Origin: Bufo bufo
Taxonomy: Eukaryota > Chordata > Amphibia > Anura > Bufonidae
Assembly (NCBI RefSeq): GCF_905171765.1
Contig: NC_053393.1
Span: forward strand, 187,391,921 to 187,455,920
Length of the DNA stretch: 64,000 nt
Reading direction: 5' to 3'
Shown here piece by piece: positions 33,355 to 44,789 of this stretch (the stretch's first letter is position 1; every line of letters begins with the position of its first letter). Made by a program: the position numbers and the translations under genes. Under the pieces are notes generated by a model. That model saw nothing but the letters and a program-made list of their open reading frames with translations. It did not search any database and had not been told where the DNA came from.

Positions 33355-34504
33355 ATATGTATCTCCAATGGGCTGATTAATGGTCTGCTGTGTGCACAGG
33401 AACATCCATACCAAGTGGATTCTACTGATTCTAATAATATGGAGACTGTGTTTATATCTGTAGTAAAGTTTAAATGTATATGTGGAAATAACGAGCTACT
33501 TCTTTGTTATACCCTTCACAAAAATAATGAAATCCAGAATACATCATTTATTTTTGCAGTGCAATAGCTTTGAAAACTATAATTCCAGGGGTTATAGTGA
33601 GCATCATAACAGTCTGTTCTTGCGGCCTTTTCTGCCTACACTTTTTATTGTTTGTCTTTGAGTCTCCTGAGTTTTGAGCTATGTCTACAGATATTTGCTT
33701 TTTTTGCCAGGTATAGTGCATGGTTTATTGTTTGTTTGCCATATGTCAGCAGGTTATTGGAACAATAAGTTACGGTTTAAGAATGATTTCTCAAAGCCTG
33801 AGTTGCTGCTCTTGCTTTTACTTTGATTCTACCTTAATTGTTTAATATGTTTTGTCACTTCAGTTAAGTGCTTGACTACTGTACAAAGTTTACATTGAGC
33901 TGATTAGTGAGGGTGATAGGAATATGTATCTATAGTCAGTGGGGCAGTTTTACTATTGAAAATGCGCCATGGCATGCATGCTTTGTATCACATTTAGTAA
34001 CTGTTTTATAATCCCTTACTAAGCATTTTATGCTTATAATGGGGTGTGGCTTTACAAGAAAGGGTCGTGGGTTCATGACAAAAGGGGCATGACCAAAATT
34101 CACCTCCATGTGGCAAAAATGCACCAAAATCTTTACACATTTTTTGAGTGAAACCCATGCCAATTTATAGGTGATGTAAACTTAGGTAAACTTAGATTAG
34201 ATGTTTTTGGCGCACGGAGACTTTTTTTTCCATACAGGCAACATTTTTAGTGCACAGACAAAATCTGGCACATGGACAAAATTTTGGCGCAGGAATGGAA
34301 TTCTAGTGTAAATGTGGCACAGGATTTGTAATAATCAAAATTCTATGGTCTATGTGCCAGAAAAGTAAATTACAAAACACACCAACTGAATGCAACATGA
34401 TGTAAAAAATACATTTTTGGTCACAATGTATAACACACTAAGACACCCCCGAAGCCATCATTTGTAATGCGTTAATAGAAAGTAAATTAACATTAAATGT
34501 TATA
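33355..34504. other. Unassigned sequence
   Basis: No gene is supported. Between about 33940 and 34370 there are recurring ggcgca/ggcaca words that suggest an old repeat I cannot name. Confidence 0.35.
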
Positions 34505-34990
34505 GAGAGTAATAATTTATTCAATAAGGAGGCTCTCAATTAGAAACTATGGAAGTTAAAAGGTGCAATCACCCACTACCAGTGTGTAGAAAATAAAATT
34601 TAACAAATATATGACAGGCACTCCTCCTTCTGGGTTGTATATGAGAATAATGATTATTTATTCAATAAAATAAATTCAATAAAATGTTGTGCTTATATCA
34701 TCAAAAAGCAATAAATAAAAACGTAATATATTACATATGGGGCCCCAAGTATTATTCTTGCAATGTATTGATGTATTGCTGCAAGAGGACAATAATGTGC
34801 AAAGAACTACTTCAGGAATACATCTAACATTGCAATTAAAACATAAAATACTATTTATATCTAAAAACTGACCAAAAAATTGTCATTATATGATCAATTC
34901 ATAAATTGATTAATATAGCATAATTAAGGGTAGGTATGGCGCATAATGCTTCATCAGCATAGTGACCACTATATTCACAAATACATATAC
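34505..34990 (-). mobile_element. PLE 1, inverted end segment
   Basis: Bases 34519-34762 are an inverted copy of 39921-40167, for example caataaggaggctc against gcctccctattg and actaccagtgtgtagaaaat against its complement. Inverted end duplications of this sort are common in Penelope-like element insertions. On the minus strand an intact CTGATGAAGCATTATGCGCC near 34940 recalls the first half of a hammerhead core without its GAAA. Confidence 0.65.
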
Positions 34991-35773
34991 GTGGCGTCTA
35001 TAGATGAGCAAATCAAAGCTAATGAAGTGGAACTCGATTCGAATTTCAGGAAAAATGAGATTTACACTGAAGCCGAATTTCCTCATGCTTCGTGGTAACT
35101 AATCACATTTTTTCCTAAAATGGCTGCTGCATGTGTGAGGACATGGAGAAAGGAACTCTGGGAAGGCGGGATCACCCATAATGCCATGCATGCAGCCAAT
35201 CAGCAGGCAGCCCTGTGATGTCACAGCCTCAGCCATCTTGGAGTCTGCCATTTTCCAGTGTACTTAGTGCAGGGAGAGACATCAGCAGGCGCTAGGGACA
35301 GTGGTAGAAAAAACTTAATTGTGCTAAAAAAAAAAAACAATTTACAGGGAAAGATTACTGAAGGTGTAGTGAAAGGATAGGGAGGAATCATTCCACAGCA
35401 TTTATGTTGAATCTGGTTCAGTAGCGGAAGAACAGCCTGGGTAATAGGAACAATCCTTTTACACCTTGCTGCACTGACTGGGCACCCAAATTGCCATTAT
35501 ACAGCTCTGTAATACAAGCAAACCGTTCTTGCTATTGGGGTGACAAGTGCTGTTTGATACAGCCATTAACAGGGCTTATTACAAGGAAATATTTCTACGT
35601 CTTATTTGCCCTTGTGCGGTGCAGTTATATGTTCTAAAGCATTTTTTGGCTTGTATTAGTGGGAAAAAAGGGCTTATTAGCCATTGTCTGGTGAAGTGAG
35701 AAAATTACAGCCCTTTTTGTTGTGTATTAGGGGCAAAAGAAAAATATATTTGCTGTTCAGTGGTGCAGTTATA

Positions 35774-37336
35774 CAGGGAGTGCAGAATTATTAGGCAAGT
35801 TGTATTTTTGAGGATTAATTTTATTATTGAATAACAACCATGTTCTCAATGAACCCAAAAAACTCATTAATATCAAAGCTGAATATTTTTGGAAGTAGTT
35901 TTTAGTTTGTTTTTAGTTTTAGCTATTTTAGGGGGATATCTGTGTGTGCAGGTGACTATTACTGTGCATAATTATTAGGCAACGTAACAAAAAACAAATA
36001 TATACCCATTTCAATTATTTATTTTTACCAGTGAAACCAATATAACATCTCAACATTCACAAATATACATTTCTGACATTCAAAAAGAAAACAAAAACAA
36101 ATCAGTGACCAATATAGCCACCTTTCTTTGCAAGGACACTCAAAAGCCTGCCATCCATGGATTCTGTCAGTGTTTTGATCTGTTCACCATCAACATTGCG
36201 TGCAGCAGCAAACACAGCCTCCCAGACACTGTTCAGAGAGGTGTACTGTTTTCCCTCCTTGTAAATCTCACATTTGATGATGGACCACAGGTTCTCAATG
36301 GGGTTCAGATCAGGTGAACAAGGAGGCCATGTCATTAGATTTTCTTCTTTTATACCCTTTCTTGCCAGCCACGCTGTGGAGTACTTGGACGCGTGTGATG
36401 GAGCATTGTCCTGCATGAAAATCATGTTTTTCTTGAAGGATGCAGACTTCTTCCTGTACCACTGCTTGAAGAAGGTGTCTTCCAGACACTGGCAGTAGGA
36501 CTGGGAGTTGAGCTTGACTCCATCCTCAACCCGAAAAGGCCCCACAAGCTCATCTTTGATGATACCAGCCCAAACCAGTACTCCACCTCCACCTTGCTGG
36601 CGTCTGAGTCGGACTGGAGCTCTCTGCCCTTTACCAATCCAGCCATGGGCCCATCCATCTGGCCCATCAAGACTCACTCTCATTTCATCAGTCCATAAAA
36701 CCTTAGAAAAATCAGTCTTGAGATATTTCTTGGCCCAGTCTTGACGTTTCAGCTTGTGTATCTTGTTCAGTGGTGGTCGTCTTTCAGCCTTTCTTACCTT
36801 GGCCATGTCTCTAAATATTGCACAGCTTGTGCTTTTGGGCACTCCAGTGATGTTGCAGCTCTGAAATATGGCCAAACTGGTGGCAAGTGGCATCTTGGCA
36901 GCTGCACGCTTGACTTTTCTCAGTTCATGGGCAGTTATTTTGAGCCTTGGTTTTTCCACACGCTTCTTGCGACCCTGTTGACTATTTTGAATGAAACGCT
37001 TGATTGTTCGATGATCACGCTTCAGAAGCTTTGCAATTTTAAGAATGCTGCATCCCTCTGCAAGATATCTCACTATTTTTGACTTTTCTGAGCCTGTCAA
37101 GTCCTTCTTTTGACCCATTTTGCCAAAGGAAAGGAAGTTGCCTAATAATTATGCACACCTAATATAGGGTGTTGATGTCATTAGACCACACCCCTTCTCA
37201 TTACAGAGATGCACATCACCTAATATGCTTAATTGGTAGTAGGCTTTCGAGCCTATACAGCTTGGAGTAAGACAACATGCATAAAGAGGATGATGTGGTC
37301 AAAATACTCATTTGCCTAATAATTCTGCACTCCCTG
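35774..37336 (-). mobile_element. Complete Tc1/mariner element, DD37E type, copy 2
   Basis: It is flanked by TA (35772-35773 and 37337-37338) and has symmetric ends CAGGGAGTGCAGAATTATTA / TAATAATTCTGCACTCCCTG. At 1563 bp it equals copy 1. It interrupts the tandem array of hAT B, so it is younger than that element. Confidence 0.96.
36102..37118 (-). CDS. Tc1/mariner DD37E transposase, intact
   Basis: The 338-residue protein is colinear with the one at 8357-9373 and differs at about ten residues, for example T25I, C53R, R59L, F211C, S265P. D144, D237 and E275 are all kept, with 37 residues between the last two. The helix-turn-helix region is complete. Two intact, near-identical ORFs with clean TA duplications suggest recent movement of this family. 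Whether the enzyme is expressed cannot be read from sequence. Confidence 0.93.
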   Translation of the reverse strand: MGQKKDLTGSEKSKIVRYLAEGCSILKIAKLLKRDHRTIKRFIQNSQQGRKKRVEKPRLKITAHELRKVKRAAAKMPLATSLAIFQSCNITGVPKSTSCAIFRDMAKVRKAERRPPLNKIHKLKRQDWAKKYLKTDFSKVLWTDEMRVSLDGPDGWAHGWIGKGQRAPVRLRRQQGGGGVLVWAGIIKDELVGPFRVEDGVKLNSQSYCQCLEDTFFKQWYRKKSASFKKNMIFMQDNAPSHASKYSTAWLARKGIKEENLMTWPPCSPDLNPIENLWSIIKCEIYKEGKQYTSLNSVWEAVFAAARNVDGEQIKTLTESMDGRLLSVLAKKGGYIGH

Positions 37337-38149
37337 TATGTTCTAAAGCCTTTTGTGGCGTGTATTACTGGAAAAATAAAAATATATTTTCTGATCAGCG
37401 GTGCAGTTATATGTTCTAAAGCCTTTTGGGGCGTGTATTAGTGGCAAAAGTAAAATATATTTGCCGTTCAATGGTGCCCTTATATGTTCTAAAGCCTTTT
37501 GTGGCGTGTATTAGTGGCAAAAGTAAAATATATTTGCCGTTCAGCGGTGCAGTTATATGTTCTAAAACCTTTTATGGCATGTATTAGTGGCAAAAAATAT
37601 ATATATTTGCCATTCAGTGGTCAGAAATATGTTGTAAAGCACTTTTTGCCGTGTATTAGTGGCAAAATAATAATATATTTCTCGTTCAGCGGTTCAGCAG
37701 TTATTTGTTGTAAAGCCCTTTTTGCTGTGTATTAAAGGCAAAAGAAAAATATATTTGCCATTCAGCGATAAATTGTGATTATTATATTTTTTTTTTTGGG
37801 GTGTATTAATAGGAAAAAGAATACGTCTTATTAGCCAGTCTGCATTGTTATACAGCCATTGTTAGGGGGTATAAATAAGTATGTGTTATTAGCCGTTCTG
37901 CGGTGAATTTACATAAATTTGTTTGTGAAACTGCCTTTTTTGGGAAAAATTATGGGTGATTGTGGACTTTCTGTATGAACGGAATTCGTCGATTATCGAT
38001 TATCCAGCGGTGAAATTGTTTTGTAAAACAGCCTTTTTGGGGAAAATTGATGGGTGATTGTGGACTTTCTTATTTATGAACCGCATTCCATCGGTTAACC
38101 ATTCAGTGGTGAAATTTGTTTGTGATACAGCCTTTTTTGGGAAAATTGG

Positions 38150-38361
38150 TCGGTAGATTTACCTATGGTCAAGGACAATATATGTCCTTTACGACCCACT
38201 GGGTAAATGTGGTTCCTGCCCAGCCACACCAGCAACTTGCCCAGGTGATGCCGCTTCCACCTCGACGTTCTTACGCTGTTGGTCCAGCGACAATGTCCGC
38301 CTCTACCTCCTCATCCTCCACCGTGTGCTCAGCCTCCACTGCAGGAACAATTGAATACTGA
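38150..38361 (+). pseudogene. hAT family 1 transposase fragment
   Basis: A frame encodes YGQGQYMSFTTHWVNV followed by a Pro/Ser-rich stretch (LPPRRSYAVG, STSSSSTV). The HWVNV motif matches the region just after the first catalytic Asp of hAT transposases; the same motif occurs at 63743-63973 and at about 23650. The rest of the gene has been deleted, as the 3' non-coding region starts immediately after. Confidence 0.75.
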
Positions 38362-40327
38362 TGGATTACTGACCAAATGCTGACCGAGTGAAGGTGCATG
38401 CTCCACAGACTGGATCTGTTTTCTTGGTGGTTATTGTTCGGATCAGAGGAAGGGAAAAATAATCAATGACATCAACACAAACGTACTGCTGACACCCTCT
38501 CCACTCTGTCGGGGGGGTGGCTCTAATTATATAAGCATTTAATAGAACATGTTCCATAGACATCTATGTGGAATCATCTGATGAGGGTGTTAAAGGAGTG
38601 AGCTTCATCTTGACACTAACATTGACCTGTAAGGCTGAGTTCATACTTCAGTTATTTGGTGAGTTTTGGCCCTGCGACTGCCCAAATAAGTGAAGTGGGC
38701 AGTGATTCTAAGAGCAACGCCTGTCATCTGCATGTCATACTGACTCACAGTATTACTTCATTACCACAGCAGACTCCCTATGCGTGTTACTGCAAGGCAC
38801 AGTGTTCTACACCACTATAAAGGCTCTCTGAAGTCAGGAAATAGCCATTTTTAACGCGATTTGCCGCAAATAAATTCAAATCGAATTTTTTAGAAATTTG
38901 CTCATTTCTAGTGGCGTCTTACCACGTGCTCTCCCTCCTCCTCCTCCACTTGCTGGTTCCCAGATAAGTATCTCAAAGCGAAGTTGTGTGGGACTATATT
39001 AAATTCCCCTCCTCTTCTTACCCGACTTGAGCTTGATCTCCTCTCGACTGGAAAAACTTACATGTGAGGCTGTACAGTTCCTCTTACTCAGGCCAGCTTA
39101 CAAATGGAGCAGTCTCTTAACGGGGATAGCTTGTGTACAGGGCTGTGCACTCTCCCCTCCTCCTTCTGATAGACCTCACGTGGATCTCTTCTCACTGAGG
39201 TAGCGTACCGCAGTACTCCCCTCCTCTGCTTGTTGATTCTGGAGCGGGGTTCTCAAAGTTGGCTGCTGAATGAAATAAATATTGCTTGCATGCAAGAAAA
39301 ATATATGAGCCAAGATAAGCCAAATGCCAGACGCATTTCTGAGTTCAACTCCTTCCTCAGTGGCCATATTTATTTTGACTCATTGTTCCCCTTTTTATTA
39401 TCAAGTCATAGCCAAAACATGAACTGTATTGTATGGGGAAAACATTGCCTGCATCGATAAATTGTAAAATAGTTTCATTTGCAATCATGTGAAAAGTCAC
39501 TTAATCAATTAGAAGTCCTCTATTTTGTGGTTTATCCTGTATCATCCATCACATAGAGACCAAATCTTCCAAATTTAATTTTTTTCCCATGCATTTTCCA
39601 TGCGTTTTTCATGCGTTTTTTAGATGCATATGCATTTTTTGTTATTGTTTGCATTTTCCATTCTAAAAACTTTGTATCATGTTATTTTTCACAAAAACTC
39701 AATCTTTCTATAAAAATTTCCATTAATCAAAAAAATATAATCTAACATATGAAATATTAATGTTTAAAAAATAAAAATAATTAATTGTTAATATGTAGAG
39801 GGTTCCAATTTCAACACACACCTTTTGTTCTTTACTTTAATGCCTAATCCTTTTCCAAATAAATGTACCTTCATTGGACGTATATAGGGATGGGGGCCCA
39901 TTGCAGAGGGGGGATCAGGATGCAAGAATAATACCCCATATGTAATATATTACATTTTTATTTATTGTTTTTTGATTATATAAGCACATTTTATTTAATT
40001 TATTTTATTGAATAAATAATCATTATTCTCATATACAACCCAGAAGGAGGAGTGCCAGTCATATATTTGCGCAATTTTATTTTCTACACACTGGTAGTGG
40101 GTGATTCAGGGTATAAGAACACACCTCAACTTTCATAGCTTCTAATTAAGAGCCTCCCTATTGAATATATTACACTTTTGTTTTTGCACCCACCGATGGT
40201 ATTAGCTATGGATATATGAAGTTGTATTGAGATTAAACTGACAAAAGTAGAGGGATTCACGTTTGAACACAACACTATTGAAGTTGCACAACCTGAGCAC
40301 CAGTCATCGATAGAAGTATTTAGGAAT

Positions 40328-40711
40328 TTGGAATTATTACTACAAAAACAGTTGAAGCAAAGGTGGGAGATCAAATTATTAAATCAGTATATTGAAAATC
40401 AAAGAATACCAAAAGGTTTCTCTCTGAGTAAAAGCCCAGCACATGATTTATGTAGCGAGGATTTTAATAATAAGTACGATTTATTTCTTAAAACCCAATC
40501 TTTATCATTGATGCGAAGGACACAAATATTAGAACAAGTAACAGAACAAATAAACAATATTAAAGATACAGTAGGTAAATTCCCACATGATGAGGAATTT
40601 AATAAATGGCAAACACGTATTTGTAATGGTTTGGATAAATTAGAGCAAGAAATTATAAGTAAGAAAACCAAAATTTATTATAATAAAAGGGAAAGAAAAC
40701 AGCACAAATGA
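40328..40711 (+). CDS. PLE upstream ORF (coiled-coil rich), partial
   Basis: A 127-codon frame is rich in K, E, Q and N and predicted helical. It includes RWEIKLLNQYIENQRIPKG and LMRRTQILEQVTEQINNIK. The W-E-I...IP-x-G layout matches the N-terminal helical region found ahead of the reverse transcriptase in vertebrate Penelope-like elements of the Neptune type (from memory). The frame probably starts upstream of 40328, as the sequence from about 40230 reads in the same style. It is not obviously interrupted until 40711. Confidence 0.6.
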   Translation: MELLLQKQLKQRWEIKLLNQYIENQRIPKGFSLSKSPAHDLCSEDFNNKYDLFLKTQSLSLMRRTQILEQVTEQINNIKDTVGKFPHDEEFNKWQTRICNGLDKLEQEIISKKTKIYYNKRERKQHK

Positions 40712-41184
40712 AGATTACACCCAGAAGGACACTCAGTGTTATACAAAGAATTTAATAATAGATATCTCAATGGATTCTAGGACAACATACAATATACCAG
40801 TCACTAATTGATACAAAAAATTATCTAATGCACATTTTTTAGATAGGATACCTCCTCACCACAGAACTTGGACACATCAACAAGGGAGACACCAATCACC
40901 AAAGAAGAGATATCAACAATCAATGACACAAGGTCATCAGTTCAACTTGAGACACAGGTAAATGAGCCCCAGACCGCACTCTTATATGAGAAACAATTCA
41001 CAAACACTAGAATCACGACCTGTATATCCACAAAAAACACTACCATCCGCATCCTTATCAGAGACAACATTTGGAGCAATCACCTCAGTTACACAATACA
41101 AGAAAAAAAAAGCCTATAGTGGACAGGGAAGACGTTTTTAACAAAAACAGCAAGAGAGATGTAAGAAAATAGAAGATACTGACT

Positions 41185-41502
41185 CTATAATAAACTTCAG
41201 TCAATGTGTGTTGACTGAGGCTCAGATTGGACTGTTAAACAAAGGCTGTTAAACATCATTGAATAAATTTGATATGTATATAGGCATAGAAAAATTTGCC
41301 AGGAAACTGTGCCTAAAAAACATTTTGCTAAAAATCCATGTGAACAAGAAGCCATAGGATCCTGTAAATACCAACACACAATTAAAACAAAAATCAAAAC
41401 TATATCCAAAGCAAGAAATTGGACAAGAGATAGCTACTTTCAGGAAAAACATAGAACTTGATATAAGAAAAATAAAAAAACTCTCCTCATAGATATAATA
41501 AC
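41185..41502 (+). pseudogene. PLE 1 reverse transcriptase, N-terminal fragment
   Basis: Translation around 41200-41330 gives LTEAQIGLLNKGC, NKFDMYIGIEKFARKLCLKN, which matches the conserved start of PLE reverse transcriptases (L...LLNKGL-F and F-D-x-R-KLxLK). The frame then ends against hAT D at 41503. The catalytic RT of PLE 1 is not found in the window. Confidence 0.65.
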
Positions 41503-42359
41503 TAGAGTTCAACAAATTTTTTTAAAATTTGATTCGGCCAGTTCACCAAATTTTTGCGAAAAATCTGTTCCGATCCGAATTTATTAGCGGCGAATTGCGT
41601 TAAAAAATGGTTATTTCCAGGCTGCAGAGGGCCACTATAGGGGTGTAGAACACTGTGCCTTGCAGTAACATGCATAGGGAGTCTGCTGTGGTAGTGAAAC
41701 AATACTGTGAGTCAGTATGACATGCAGATGACAGGCGTCACTCTTAGAATCACTGCCCACTTCACTTATTTGGGCAGTCACAGGGCCAACACTGACCAAA
41801 TAACTCAAGTATGAACTTATCCTTACAGGTCGATGTTAGCGTCAAGAAGAAGCGCACTCCTTTTACACCGTCAGCAGCTGATTCCACATAGATGTCTACA
41901 GAACCTGTTCTATTAAACGCGTATACAAGTAGAGCCCTCCTGGACAGAGTGGAGAGGGTGTCAGCAGTAAGTTTGTGTGGACATCACTGATTAATTTGCC
42001 CTTCCTCTGATATATCAGAACAATAACCCACAAAAAACGGATCCAGTCTGTGGAGCATATGCCTTCACTTGGTCAGCATTTGGTCAGTAATCCATCAGTA
42101 TTACTAATGCCAAAAAAAATCTGAAGTTGATGTAAAACAGAGATAACATATGAATGGAATATTTGAATGTCTTCTGTGTTTTGTACCCACTCCTGCTTTT
42201 GGCTACCAAATCATAAGCCAATTCTGATGGGACCATACAGGCCTTACAGCTGCTACACAGACAGGATCCGTTGTGCATCTAATTTTTCCTTCCTTCTGTC
42301 AGATCAGAAGAAAGGTCAAATAAATCATTAGTCAGCCAGGCCAAAAGGCAAAATAGTGG

Positions 42360-44062
42360 CCCAGTCATAAAGTGGGGAGGGTGGGAACAGCATGAGAAGT
42401 CCAGAGTGTGGCCCTATGACATAGTGGTGAGGTGGAAGCAGCAGGAGTAGGTCACAGAATGGCACAATGACCGAGTCTGGATGTGGCGACAGTAATAGCA
42501 TCAGGAGGATACCACAGAGTGGCAAGGTGACATAGCGTGGAGATGGCAGTAGCAGCAGCAGCATCAGGAAACCACATAGTGGCAAGATGATATAATGTGT
42601 AGATAGATTGCAGTAGCAGTATCAGTAGGATACCAAAGAGTGGCAAAGTGACATAGTGTGGAGTTGGCAGCAGCATGAGGAGACCACAGAGTGGCAAGGT
42701 GACATCGTTTGGAGGTGGAGGCAGCATCAGGAAGCCAAAGAGTGGCAAGGTGACATAGTGTGGAGTTGGCAGCATCAGGAGGATACCACAGAGTGGCAAG
42801 GTGACATAGTGTAGAGATGACAGTAGCATCAGCATCAGGAGACCACATAGTAATAAGATGACATAATGTGTAGATGGCAGTAGCAGCAGCAGTATCAGTA
42901 GGATACCAAAGAGTGGCAAAGTGACATAGTGTGGAGTTGGCAGCAACATGAGGAGACCACTAAGTGGCAATGTGACATCGTTTGGAGGTGGAGGCAGCAT
43001 CAGGAAGCCAAAGAGTGGCAAGGTGACATAGTGTGGATATGGCAGCAGCATGAGGAGACCACAAAGTTGCAAGGTGACATAGTGTGGAGATGGCAGCAGC
43101 AGGATAGCACAGAGTGGCAAGGTGACATAGTTTGGAGGTGGTGTCAGCATCAGCAGGCCACAGAGTGTTAAGGTGAAATAGTGTGGAGTTGGCAGCAGCA
43201 TGAGGAGACCACAGAGTGGCAAGGTGACATAGTGTGGAGATGGCAGAAGCAGCAGCAGGATACAACAGAGTGGCAATGTGACATAGTTTGGAGGTGGAGG
43301 CAGCATAAGGAAGCCACAGAGTGGCAAGGTGACATAGTGTGGAGTTGGCAGCAGCATGAGGAGACCACAGAGTGGCAAGTTGACATAGTGTGGAGATGGC
43401 ATTAGCAGCAGCATCAGGAGGATACCACAAAGTGGCAAGGTGACATAGTGTGGAGTTGGCAGCAGCATGAGGATACCACAGAATGGCAAGGTGACATAGT
43501 GTGATGTTGGCAGCAGGATACCACAGAGTGGCAAGTCGACATAGTTTGGAGGTGGCGGCAGCATCAGGAGGCCACAGAGTGGCAAGGTGACATAGTGTGG
43601 AGATGGCAGAAGCAGCAGCAGGATACAACAGAGTGGCAATGTGACATAGTTTGGAGGTGGCGGCAGCATAAGGAAGCCACAGAGTGGCAAGGTGAAATAG
43701 TGTGGAGTTGGCAGCAGCATGAGGAGACCACAGAGTGGCAAGGTGACATAGTGTGGAGATGGCAGCAGCAGCAGCATCAGGAGGATACCATAGAGTGGCA
43801 AGGGGACAAGGTGTGGAGTTGGCAGCAGCATGAGAAGACCACAGAGTGGCAAGGTGACATAGTGTGGAGATGGCAGTATCAGCAGCAGCATCAGGAGACC
43901 ACAGAGTGGCAAGGTGACATAGTTTGGAGATGGCAGCAGCAGCTGCATCAGGAGACCACAAAGTGACCTAGTAACAGAGTGGGGCTGTGGTGTCAGCTTC
44001 AGGATGCCACAAGTGTTAAGGTGACATAGTGTGGAGTTGGCAGCAGCATGAGCACTTGGCAT
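42360..44062 (-). repeat. 1.7-kb minisatellite, about 50-66 bp units
   Basis: Roughly 28 units vary around agagtggcaaggtgacatag-tgtggagttggcagcagcat-gaggagaccac. Length steps are near multiples of three, so several frames stay open, including one of 536 codons on the minus strand encoding (Y)VTLPLCGLLMLLP repeats. It sits in the 3' non-coding part of a hAT, so I treat it as non-coding. Confidence 0.93.
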
Positions 44063-44179
44063 CAGATGTGTGGCATCAGGCGGGTGGCAGCATCAGGGTA
44101 GTAGCTGAGGCAGGCAGCCAGAAGAAACCAGTCTCTTTTATCAAAGTGTTGGTATGGCACCATGGATGATCTAGTCTGA

Positions 44180-44375
44180 TGCATCAGGAACTGGTGGGTG
44201 GAAATCCTGGCTGATCCACGCCTGATTCATCTTGACAAAGGTCAGTCTCTCCACATTTTGGGTGGACAGGTGATTTCTCCTTGGTGTAACTATGGCCCCT
44301 GCCGCACTAAAAACCTGCTCTGATGCCACACTACTGGCCAGAACAAATATCTGCTGGCCTATTAGATCATTCTAC
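44180..44375 (-). pseudogene. hAT family 1 transposase, C-terminal dimerisation block
   Basis: The minus strand reads QQIFVLASSVASEQVFSAAG-AIVTPRRNHLSTQNVERLTF-VKMNQAWISQDFHPP with an in-frame stop soon after. SEQVFS.AG and the LS..NVE.LTFVK.N pattern are the hallmark of hAT C-termini. It is clean over this stretch but loses everything upstream at the border with PLE 2. Confidence 0.85.
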
Positions 44376-44789
44376 TTCTAGGTTCTCACCCTCCCCCCCT
44401 ATCTGATAAAGGGGCCTATAACATCAATATCTCAACTTACAGCGAATCCCCCTCCAGCCCGGAACATTTTTTAGAATTACCTCACAACCTCTCCGAAACC
44501 CACCTCAATCAACTCTCCCCTATCCCAACTTCACCCCGATCAATAATTTCCAGTATACAACTACTCACTCCAATCCTGTTTCACAACCCCACAGTCCGCT
44601 CAAAAATCCCACTTCCACTCCGTCCACAAGAAGAAATCACACATTTCTACAGCCCACTTCAAAAACCATTAAAAAGAAAGAAAGGACCAAACACAGAACG
44701 AGGGGCTGTAGGGGGGGGAAGAAAGAAACAAACGACCCTGTCAACAAAAAGGTGCGCCCACTATACCCCAAAGTCTAGATAATTCAACT

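Larger units (their letters stand above)
35580..37780 (+). repeat. 75-bp tandem array of hAT family 1, split by a Tc1
   Basis: Copies lie at 35580-35771 and 37339-37780, with the theme ttctaaagcc, ggcgtgtattagtggc, atatatttgccgttcagcgg. The Tc1 at 35774-37336 inserted at a TA within one unit. Confidence 0.88.
34999..38910 (+). mobile_element. hAT element B (family 1), internally deleted
   Basis: Left end TATAGATGAGCAAAT and right end ATTTGCTCATTTCTA differ at two or three positions. The 8-bp flanks GTGGCGTC (34991-34998 and 38911-38918) are identical. The 5' region (to 35580) has a 'ccataatgccatgcatgcag' block, followed by the 75-bp array split by a Tc1, a transposase scrap, and the 3' region shared with hAT A and D. 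Confidence 0.92.
38919..41502 (+). mobile_element. PLE 1, 5' region and first ORF
   Basis: This continues the Penelope-like element interrupted by hAT B. It has an end-like motif on the minus strand at about 39310-39355 (CTGAGGAAGGAGTTGAACTC then AGAAATGCG), the inverted repeat partner of 34519-34762 at 39921-40167, and coding to 41502, where hAT D begins. Confidence 0.75.
41503..44375 (-). mobile_element. hAT element D (family 1), reverse orientation
   Basis: The 3' end starts TAGAGTTCAACAAAT at 41503 and is preceded by ATAATAAC, which fits nTnnnnAn. Going 5' on the minus strand come the unique 3' region, the 1.7-kb minisatellite, and the transposase C-terminus at about 44180-44372. The rest is missing, replaced by PLE 2. 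Confidence 0.8.

Noticed and set aside
42929..43966. Plus-strand ORFs (MWSWQQHEETTEWQG repeats) opposite the minisatellite
   Set aside because: They are antisense readings of the same tandem unit.
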